A DNA stretch of 64,000 nt, taken from positions 1,426,001-1,490,000 of the forward strand of contig OY730440.1 in the NCBI GenBank assembly GCA_963422655.1, given 5' to 3'. How positions within the stretch are numbered: position 1 is the first letter of the stretch; the number at the start of each line of letters is the position of its first letter. This document shows, piece after piece, positions 55,746 through 64,000 of the stretch. Made by a program: the position numbers and the translations under genes. Under the pieces are notes generated by a model. The model had not been told where the DNA came from. It did no database searches and worked only from the letters and a program-made list of their open reading frames with translations. Origin of the DNA: CATQHS01 sp963422655 (lineage in GTDB: Bacteria; Actinomycetota; Acidimicrobiia; Acidimicrobiales; Aldehydirespiratoraceae).

Positions 55746-56138
55746 TTACAGGTAGAAGCCATCGAGGGCCTGCTTGAGGGCGTCGGTGTCCCCGGAGCCG
55801 AGCACCACCCTCGAGTTCGTGGCCACGTAGACGAGGTCGATGTTGATTCCGGCTTCGGAAACCCTCGAAGCCAGCGTGGCCAGTTCACCGGGTCGATCCT
55901 GGGCTTGCACCACCACCACTTCTCGCTCCCGTGTGATCGCGGTGTTGGTGATGGCCAGAGCCCGTCTCACCGGCTCGCTGTGGGGTACCAGGATGTGAAC
56001 CTCGGTCTTGGCCCCGGTGCCGATACAGGTAGCGGCGGCGATGTTCACGCCGGCGTCGCTGATCGCGGTCGCTACTTTGGCCAGTTCACCTGGTCGGTTG
56101 TCCAGCTCGATCACCAGGTCTCTGGCCACTGTGGACAT
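55746..56138 (-). CDS. Tandem ACT-domain protein
   Basis: A 130-residue protein made of two ACT domains: ARDLVIELDNRPGELAKVAT (residues about 5-24) and REREVVVVQAQDRPGELATL (about 72-91), each followed by SDAGVNI or SEAGINI. ACT domains bind amino acids or similar small ligands and regulate enzymes; a free-standing pair is usually a regulator of unknown target. ATG 56138 is chosen because AAGGGAGG lies just upstream and the first ACT domain begins four residues later. It is a single gene; its neighbour upstream is a gap of about 320 bp. Confidence 0.85.
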   Translation of the reverse strand: MSTVARDLVIELDNRPGELAKVATAISDAGVNIAAATCIGTGAKTEVHILVPHSEPVRRALAITNTAITREREVVVVQAQDRPGELATLASRVSEAGINIDLVYVATNSRVVLGSGDTDALKQALDGFYL

Positions 56139-56460
56139 CGGATCGGCCTCCCTTGCCGGCCTCGGTTCGCCGGTCTTGCGAGTGGTGGTCGGGATCCGAA
56201 GACCTCCGCCCAAGTTGTCATGATGATTGTAAGTCCGACGCCCAGCGATTGTGAAATGCCAGCGACGGTACTGGCACCGGGCCCGGTCGCTTGCTCCAGC
56301 CCGGAGCGCAAGCCGAGCATCGGCTTGCCTGAGCAATCCTTGAACGCCGTGGTGGGGCTGGCCGAGGTCCTGTGCGAACAGGGCACCCCCCTTGCGGGCC
56401 GGTCACTACATCATGACCGTTTTTTGGCCCCATCACCGGTGGTACCGTGTCTTTGCCAAC
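56139..56460. other. Intergenic region, no gene recognised
   Basis: Short open frames on both strands lack family similarity. No terminator hairpin with T-run, tRNA or repeat is visible. It probably contains the promoter of the ACT gene near 56200-56230 (AT-richer gtcatgatgattg). Confidence 0.4.
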
Positions 56461-57060
56461 CTATGCCCGGTACGGGTATTTATCAGCCAGAGAGCTTTGG
56501 AATCGCCTGAAGGCATACAGATCCTCCAGTGGGCTGTAATCGGAGATGTATGAAGCAACGCTCACCCGGCGTTGTCTGATCGAATTCTTGAATTTCTTGC
56601 CCCGCCGGCCGGTGGGCGATCCGGCTGCCTCAAAGAGAAGTTCGTCCAGATGGTTCTTTGGGTCGGCAATGCCCTCGATATCTACAGTCTTGGGCACTAG
56701 TACCTGAGATGACGGTGATCCGGCTGCCTTTGCGATTGCCGTACTATTGAATAGAATCCAGGATTCAGACATCCGAACGGGTATGATAGGGACAATATTT
56801 GGCTGGTTGCTTATCGATTCGAACTCTTTCAGCCGTTCTACGAGAGGGAGGTTCTCGGCATCGCGGTGACAGAAGGTCAACATTGTACTAGAGTCGTAGT
56901 CGCTGAAGAAGTCTTTGATGCTTCCGGACCGTTTACAGAACTCCGGTTCGAAGATCTGCACATCCGGGTCGAGCCGATGAATAGCCCATTGGATTATCGG
57001 CACAAGTAGTCGATCTGTTCCTCCGTCGGCAACTATCGAATAGGTCAACTGCTTGCTCAC
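56461..57060 (-). CDS. TOPRIM-like DUF4276-type partner of the AAA ATPase
   Basis: A 199-residue protein. The N-terminal YSIVADGGTDRLLVPIIQWA is laid out like the E/D-G-T-D start of DUF4276/TOPRIM-like proteins, and MLTFCHRDAENLPLVERLK (about 65) sits where a second acidic motif is expected. VRMSESWILFN and KNHLDELLFEAAG follow. Its GTG start overlaps the ATPase stop (GTGA), so both are made from one message. Such ATPase + TOPRIM pairs (for example PARIS AriA/AriB, OLD-like systems) act in phage defence. The family call rests on motif layout, so a different nuclease fold is possible. Confidence 0.65.
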   Translation of the reverse strand: MSKQLTYSIVADGGTDRLLVPIIQWAIHRLDPDVQIFEPEFCKRSGSIKDFFSDYDSSTMLTFCHRDAENLPLVERLKEFESISNQPNIVPIIPVRMSESWILFNSTAIAKAAGSPSSQVLVPKTVDIEGIADPKNHLDELLFEAAGSPTGRRGKKFKNSIRQRRVSVASYISDYSPLEDLYAFRRFQSSLADKYPYRA

Positions 57061-58433
57061 TGGGCCGATCCAAATTCGAAGCGCAACTGTTCGAGCTCGG
57101 GACTAACTGGCGAGCCTCCGATGAAATCAGCGATGGCCTGGCTGTCTATGGGCAGAGTGTCCTCGCCCTTTCTGTTGGGTAAGCTTGCTCGCCACGAACT
57201 CCTGATTGGCCTGAATACGCTGATGGGCCCGTTCCTGCTGGTGAGCGCCTGCTCGACGAACACGAGATCGTGGATAGAGAACTGACGTGCTACTTCCGGG
57301 GAATGAGTATTTACAATGACTTGGCGTAGAGGGTTATAAGGGGCTACTGACTCCTTGACATCAACCGCATAGTCGCGTAACAGTTCCACCAGATTGGGTA
57401 CCCGAGATGGGTGAATGCCATTTTCGGGCTCTTCGATGCACAGAACGGCGCGATCTTGTATGTCCTCCAGCATCAGGGCTAAGGCAATATACCGGAGGGT
57501 GCCATCCGAGAGAGATCTGCCGTACAACCAGTTGCTCACACCGGTGACGCGGGCCTTTAAAGCGAGCTGGTTTCGGGCATCGTCTAGTTCGATATCGAGT
57601 TCTTCGATATCCGAGTCGAGCTGGCGGAGCCTGTTGACAATTTCCGATATCGCGTTACCGTTGGTTTTTTTTAGGGCATAAAGCGTGGCCGGTATGTGTC
57701 CACCCGAGGCGGAGATGTGAGGAGACAGTATCGACCGAGCATCCGGAGTCCTCATCGCGCTCGGTTCGAGGTGCAGTATGCGCCAGGATGACATCTCTCG
57801 CCGGGCGGCCAACACGGTTGGATAGTCAAAGGTTCTCGTGCCGCCGACTACTGTCATGGGTGATTTGCCCACCGGTGCGGGGCGTCCTCGACTACCGCCG
57901 TCTCCGTGTAGCATAATCTGAGTATCCGCGGTGGAAATGAGTGGCCCACCTCTTCGGGAACCCGAAGCGACCGAAGTTCTGAACTCAGAAGACGTCTCGA
58001 ACCCGATGAACTTCTTGTAGTCACTAAGCTTCGCGTGGGTCAGGCTCTCATACGATACGATCAAGCGGCCTGATGCTGGTGCGTACTCCAACCTCAAGGT
58101 GTAAGTAAGGAGCGTCGTGCTCGGATTGGTTTCTTGCCCGAAGTCATCCTTGACATCCTGTGGTACCACCATGTCTGCAGACAACTCGATCTCATTGTCA
58201 GGATCTCGACCGAATACGAGGTCGAGGGGCGAATAACTCCCGTCGCTCGTGCGCCTCACGCCAGTTACTGCAGCGGAGATGTCACCCTCGGCCAGGTCAC
58301 TGAGAAACCCGATGGCGTCGAACAGGTTGCTCTTGCCAACCCCGTTGTGGCCGATCAGACCGGTGAACGGTCCGAAGCGAATATGCGCCTCCCGGATGCT
58401 CTTGAAATTCTTGATCGACAAAGCCACAAGCAT
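57057..58433 (-). CDS. AAA/ABC-type ATPase (AAA_21, OLD-like)
   Basis: A 458-residue SMC-like ATPase without long coiled coil. Motifs in order: LSIKNFKSIREA, Walker A GHNGVGKSN (about 29-37), the signature-like GRSLSDGTLRYIALALML (about 307-324), Walker B AVLCIEEPENGIHPSR (about 331-346) and the switch His in VIVNTHSPEVARQF. Similar ATPases paired with TOPRIM-type proteins sense phage components in defence systems. ATG 58433 has AGGTGG upstream. It overlaps the partner gene by 4 bp. Confidence 0.9.
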   Translation of the reverse strand: MLVALSIKNFKSIREAHIRFGPFTGLIGHNGVGKSNLFDAIGFLSDLAEGDISAAVTGVRRTSDGSYSPLDLVFGRDPDNEIELSADMVVPQDVKDDFGQETNPSTTLLTYTLRLEYAPASGRLIVSYESLTHAKLSDYKKFIGFETSSEFRTSVASGSRRGGPLISTADTQIMLHGDGGSRGRPAPVGKSPMTVVGGTRTFDYPTVLAARREMSSWRILHLEPSAMRTPDARSILSPHISASGGHIPATLYALKKTNGNAISEIVNRLRQLDSDIEELDIELDDARNQLALKARVTGVSNWLYGRSLSDGTLRYIALALMLEDIQDRAVLCIEEPENGIHPSRVPNLVELLRDYAVDVKESVAPYNPLRQVIVNTHSPEVARQFSIHDLVFVEQALTSRNGPISVFRPIRSSWRASLPNRKGEDTLPIDSQAIADFIGGSPVSPELEQLRFEFGSAQ

Positions 58434-58592
58434 CGGTCCACCTCACTTCTGCTGCTTCAGGATATACACACTTTCTCTTGACTAAGGTCAGTAGGTAGGC
58501 GCTGGTACTTCAAGTCCGGAGGGGAGGCGGTGGCTGCAACAGACAAAAACTAACCAAACCACAACCCCAAACAACCAATGCTGATCCGTTCA
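58434..58592. other. Gap between sdhB and the AAA ATPase
   Basis: About 160 bp containing the presumed promoter of the ATPase pair near 58450-58490 (TTGACT at 58476 on the plus strand is in the wrong orientation). Positions 58530-58580 are A/C-rich on the plus strand. No terminator hairpin is visible. Confidence 0.4.
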
Positions 58593-59362
58593 TCAGCTCC
58601 GGGAAGGGATGCGGCGGTTCCGAACCTTGGCTTTGAGGTAGTCGCGGTTCAACAAGGCGATGAAGTCGAGGCTGATCGCCTTGGGGCAGGCCTGATGGCA
58701 TTCACCGTGGTTGACGCAAGACCCGAAGTACTCCTCCATGGTCTCCACTATGGCTTCAGTCCGGCGCCAGCGTTCGGGCTGGCCCTGGGGCAACACGTTG
58801 AGATGGCCGAGCTTGGCCGCAGTGAACAACTGCGCCGCCGAGTTGGGGCAGGCGGCCACGCAGGCTCCGCACCCGATGCAGGCCGCCGCGTCCATGGCGA
58901 AGTCGGCAACGTCTTTGGGCACGGGGATCTCGTTGGCGTCGGGGGCGGCACCGGTAGGGGCTGATATGTAGCCGCCGGCCTCGATGATGCGGTCGAAGGC
59001 CCGGCGGTCCACCATCAGGTCCTTCACGATCGGGAACGAGGTGGCTCGGAACGGTTCGATGACGACCACCTCGCCGTCGTCGAAGGAACGCATGTGGAGC
59101 TGGCAGGTGGCGGTAGCCAGCTCGGGGCCGTGGGCCCGTCCGTTGATCATCACCCCACAGGTGCCGCAGATCCCCTCCCGGCAGTCGTGCGCGAAAGTGA
59201 TCGGTTCGACATCGTCAGCGAGCAGGCGCTCGTTGACGATGTCGAGCATCTCCAAGAACGAGGCGTCGGCAGGGATACCCACAGCGTCCACGTCGAGGAA
59301 AGCTCCGGGAGTGTCAGGGCCGTCCTGGCGCCAGATCCTCAGCTTCAGGTCCAACCTGTGGC

Positions 59363-59366
<4 letters not shown>
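58593..59366 (-). CDS. sdhB: Succinate dehydrogenase / fumarate reductase iron-sulfur subunit
   Basis: A 257-residue protein with the three cluster motifs: 2Fe-2S CREGICGTCG (about 64-73), 4Fe-4S CIGCGACVAACP (about 154-165) and 3Fe-4S CVNHGECHQACP (about 210-221). It passes electrons from the flavoprotein to the membrane cytochrome b. GTG 59366 overlaps the sdhA stop by 4 bp (AGTGAG), and AGGAG lies eight bases upstream. Last gene of sdhCAB. Confidence 0.95.
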
Positions 59367-61278
<1,912 letters not shown>

Positions 61279-61282
<4 letters not shown>

Positions 61283-62124
61283 CCCGGGTTCCTCCCGACG
61301 ATGGAGTCGAGTTCGGCCGACCGGTCCGGTACGCTCGAACGGTTGTCCTCGTCGATCAACCCGGCCTGGACCATCACCGGGAAGCTGAGGTTGCCGACCA
61401 GGATGACGCCGGCGACGGTGGTGGCCAGCCCTCGGCGCAGGTGGTTGTAGCGGGGGTTGTTGACGCCGAGGCTCTGCAACAGCGACCAAGCGCCATGGTA
61501 GATGTGAACGGCCAGAGCCACGTTGGCGACGACGTAGACGGCGGCCACCGGCAGCGACGACAGCGACTCGACCACGTTGTGGTACACGTCACCCCGGACA
61601 TAGTCGTCGCCGAGCCACCATCCCCAGGTGAGGTCGGCGAGATGGAACAGCACGTACAGCCCGATGATGGGGCCGGTCCAGCGCATGGTTCGGCTGGCGT
61701 ATCCGGCGGCTGCGAAGTTCTGCCCGCCCGCGTACTTCTTGTTACCGCTGACGTAGTTGGCGGAGGGGCTGCTCTTGCGGCTCATCTCCTTGAGTGAGTA
61801 GGCGCTGTGGATGTGGAGCACGAACATGGCGAGGAGGCCGAAGCGCAACCCCCACAGGATGAAGGTCCGGGGGACGAGGTGGCCGCCGAGATCACGCAGA
61901 GCCTCGGCGTATTCGTTGACCTGGGTCGGTCCCTCGTAGAGGTGGAGATTGCCGATCATGTGCACGATCACGAACCCGATCAGACCCATTCCGGTTAGGG
62001 CCATCACATACTTCTTGCCCACTGCGGCCTGGTAGATGTCGAACGGCCAACCGAGCCGGCGCCGACGAGGCCGGATCGGTGGTACCGGTTCGGTCTCGGT
62101 TGGCTTCGAGATGGTCTGGGGCAT
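61279..62124 (-). CDS. sdhC: Succinate dehydrogenase cytochrome b subunit (type B, single anchor)
   Basis: A 281-residue membrane subunit with five hydrophobic segments: KYVMALTGMGLIGFVIVHMI, FILWGLRFGLLAMFVLHIHS, GPIIGLYVLFHLADLTWG, AVYVVANVALAVHIYHGAWS and LATTVAGVILVGNLSFPVMV. Their His residues fit the di-heme type B anchor, and there is no sdhD. ATG 62124 is taken as start with AAGGA upstream; an in-frame start at 62271 would add a low-complexity tail. First gene of the operon. Confidence 0.92.
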
Positions 62125-62310
62125 TTGGTCCGGTCCTTGTCGTGATCGGAGTTGATGTTCGGCGGTTTGCTTCACGCCGACGGTTGATCGCCCGTCTGCG
62201 GGCTCGCCGCCAACGGTAACGGTCCGGAACCGTCCCGTACCAACCGACATGGTGTTATCACCAACTGGCATGCTTTATCGATAGCGGCCGTAATCAACCC
62301 GGCCCGAACG

Positions 62311-63996
62311 TCAGGTGATCATGCTGACATAGCGGTTCGTGATGGTGAAAGGTTCCCGGTCGGCCCCGGACTTGGCCCCGGCGACGGTCAGCTCGAGTTC
62401 GATGGTGAGCTGGCCGGGCCCAGGTGGTGCGGTGGCGTCGACTCGGCCGATGTAGGTGCAGGCGTCGGCGCCGATCACGCCGGTCCAGCGTCGAGTGGTA
62501 ATGGTGCGGGTCGCCGACACTACCCGGACCGACACCACCGCTGCGTCGATCCGGTGGCGCCGATCGCTCACCACGTGCACGGCCAGATCGAGACGTTCAC
62601 CGGGGTGTAACCGCTCGGGGAGCGGGTCACTCACCACGATGAGGTCCCGGCAGGCGTCGACGAGTGCCGCCCAACCCGGCTTGGGTCGTCGCCGGTGATC
62701 GAGCACACCCAAGCCCGCCGCCCGGGGCCCGGCATCGGCCAGAACGTGCAGCAGGAAGCCGCCGGTCGGTTCGTACTTGAGACGGCGGAGGGTCTCGATG
62801 GTGGTCTTGACCACCTCGGCTTGGCCCGACGGAGACCCGCCGTCGAGCGGGGCCGATGAGGCGCCGAAAGCGGTGACGAACCGACCAAGTTGCGGTCTGC
62901 GGGCCAAGACCGGCCCCAGATCGGCGGCCCGTCCACCGTGGCGCCCGAACCACAGATGGCTGGTGGTGCCGGTGCCGGTCGGGAGCGAGGCCGGCACGGC
63001 GGTGTGGAGCACAACCGGGCGGGACCCGTCGCACCGGTTCATGATCCGGCCCAGCGATCGGTCCAGCATGATCCGGTTCCATGACGGCCGTGGCGTCCCG
63101 ATCATGGCTGGCGCCGGGGTCGGTCGCTCGGGCCGGGGGAAGGGTTCGTCGTGGCCGCACCACACGACGACACTCGGATGGTGTCCGAGCAGGTCGACGA
63201 TCTCCCGGGCCTGGCGGCCAGCCTGGTCACGTACGGTTCGGCTCATGACCCCACGAATCGGAAGGTCCTGCCACACCAGCATCCCCAGTTCGTCGGATGT
63301 GTCGTAGAGCTCGGGGCGGGCCACGTGGGCGATGGGCCGGATGATGTCGAGCCCGGCATTTCGGGCGGACTCCACGTCAGCCGCCACCTCGGCAGCGGTA
63401 GCGTCAGCCGGCAACGGTGCGGTCGGCAACACGTTGGCGCCTTTCAGGAAGAGCCGCTCGCCGTTGACCACCATGATCCAGTTGCGCATGGTCACGGAAC
63501 GGAACCCGACGCGAAACTGGCGCCGGTCGTGGACGAGCCCCTCGGCCCGTGCCTCCACCGTCGCGTCGTGAAGGGGTTGACCACCGAGCGTGTGGGGCCA
63601 CCACAGCTCCGGATCGGCCACATCCACGGTCCACTCCACCCGGTTCTCGCCGGCCGCGGCTGGGTGGGTGTGGACATGCTCGGTGCCGGCCACCCGGGTC
63701 CGCAACTCCACCGAACCCCCGCCGGGAACATCGAGCACGACTCGCAGAGCGATACGGGCCCGAGCCACCCCGGCGTCAGCACAGACGGCTCGGAAGTGAG
63801 TGATAGCTATCTCGCCGGTGGATCGAAGCCGTAGCGGCCGCCACAATCCGCCCGGGACGAGGTCGGTCGAGCCGCACAGCTCGGGGTCTTGCAGGGCGCC
63901 AGTGAGGGTTGTCCGGTTGTCGGGATCACCAAACCGGCGGGAATTGGCCTCGATAGCGAGCACATGGTCGTGACCGACCCGGATCTGATCGGTCAC
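62311..63996 (-). CDS. Glycoside hydrolase family 2-like protein, partial at window end
   Basis: At least 560 residues; the N-terminus runs out of the window. A jelly-roll part (VPGGLWRPLRLRSTGEIAIT), an immunoglobulin-like part (DPELWWPHTLGGQPLHDATV), and the TIM barrel (NGERLFLKGANVLPTAPLPA, YDTSDELGMLVWQDLP, VVVWCGHDEPFP) follow the beta-mannosidase-like GH2 order. The acid/base Glu in CGHDEP is present, although the usual preceding Asn is Asp. The nucleophile motif, normally SEFG, reads TAFGASSAP, so the catalytic Glu seems to be missing. It may be a non-hydrolytic relative. Confidence 0.75.
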   Translation of the reverse strand: MTDQIRVGHDHVLAIEANSRRFGDPDNRTTLTGALQDPELCGSTDLVPGGLWRPLRLRSTGEIAITHFRAVCADAGVARARIALRVVLDVPGGGSVELRTRVAGTEHVHTHPAAAGENRVEWTVDVADPELWWPHTLGGQPLHDATVEARAEGLVHDRRQFRVGFRSVTMRNWIMVVNGERLFLKGANVLPTAPLPADATAAEVAADVESARNAGLDIIRPIAHVARPELYDTSDELGMLVWQDLPIRGVMSRTVRDQAGRQAREIVDLLGHHPSVVVWCGHDEPFPRPERPTPAPAMIGTPRPSWNRIMLDRSLGRIMNRCDGSRPVVLHTAVPASLPTGTGTTSHLWFGRHGGRAADLGPVLARRPQLGRFVTAFGASSAPLDGGSPSGQAEVVKTTIETLRRLKYEPTGGFLLHVLADAGPRAAGLGVLDHRRRPKPGWAALVDACRDLIVVSDPLPERLHPGERLDLAVHVVSDRRHRIDAAVVSVRVVSATRTITTRRWTGVIGADACTYIGRVDATAPPGPGQLTIELELTVAGAKSGADREPFTITNRYVSMIT

Positions 63997-64000
63997 CTCT

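Overview
The window looks like chromosomal DNA of a GC-rich actinomycete, most plausibly an Acidimicrobiia-type lineage. The clues are F420-type luciferase-like oxidoreductases, a mycofactocin-type electron-transfer flavoprotein, a type B sdhCAB operon, many GTG/TTG starts, and ATGA/GTGA overlaps between genes. Taxonomy is inferred from gene style, not from a marker gene. No tRNA, rRNA, CRISPR array or intact insertion sequence was found.

Layout. 1-5.9 kb: a plus-strand catabolic-type operon (acyl-CoA dehydrogenase, AMP-forming ligase, DUF6282-like hydrolase, isopropylmalate-dehydrogenase-like enzyme, ornithine-cyclodeaminase-like enzyme). 6-10.1 kb: Fic protein, SnoaL-like protein, F420-type LLM oxidoreductase and MFS transporter. 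10.2-15.8 kb: an osmolyte-type locus holding a glycine-betaine-binding-protein/ionotropic-glutamate-receptor-type K+ channel fusion, which converges on a BCCT transporter followed by a betaine-binding lipoprotein. 15.8-17.7 kb: a single-chain EtfB-EtfA fusion. 17.7-19.5 kb: gene wreckage (paaC and prfA fragments) around an alpha/beta hydrolase. 19.5-44.0 kb: seven minus-strand paralogues of a secreted trypsin-like protease with C-terminal fibronectin type III (Fn3) repeats, interrupted by a truncated cytochrome P450 and an amidohydrolase and by decayed copies of that amidohydrolase; an eighth paralogue lies at 52.8-55.6 kb. 44.1-50.0 kb: a wrecked SRAP gene, a UbiD-family decarboxylase, and a herA-sbcD-sbcC-nurA DNA-end-processing operon in which sbcD and sbcC are fused by a deletion. 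50-52.6 kb: LLM oxidoreductase and a CrtI-like oxidoreductase. 55.7-64 kb: ACT-domain protein, an AAA ATPase + TOPRIM-like (DUF4276-like) pair resembling a defence module, sdhCAB, and a partial GH2-like protein.

Four themes stand out. (1) The channel fusion combines a betaine-type binding domain, a glutamate-receptor-like binding domain and a TVGYGD potassium pore in one chain beside betaine transport genes: a candidate osmolyte-gated K+ channel. (2) The Fn3-protease array shows tandem duplication, 279-bp Fn3-module amplification, a frameshift, paired Trp-to-amber mutations, and a conserved TA(A/G)TCT box 6 nt before the start codons that suggests leaderless transcription. (3) Short tandem duplications, very often 18 bp, sit in genes and at gene edges across the whole window; in sbcD they triplicate the start codon. 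(4) Many genes are decayed (paaC, prfA, SRAP, P450, amidohydrolase, sbcD/sbcC, probably the herA start), pointing to an eroding, duplication-prone genome, perhaps of a host-associated organism (inference).
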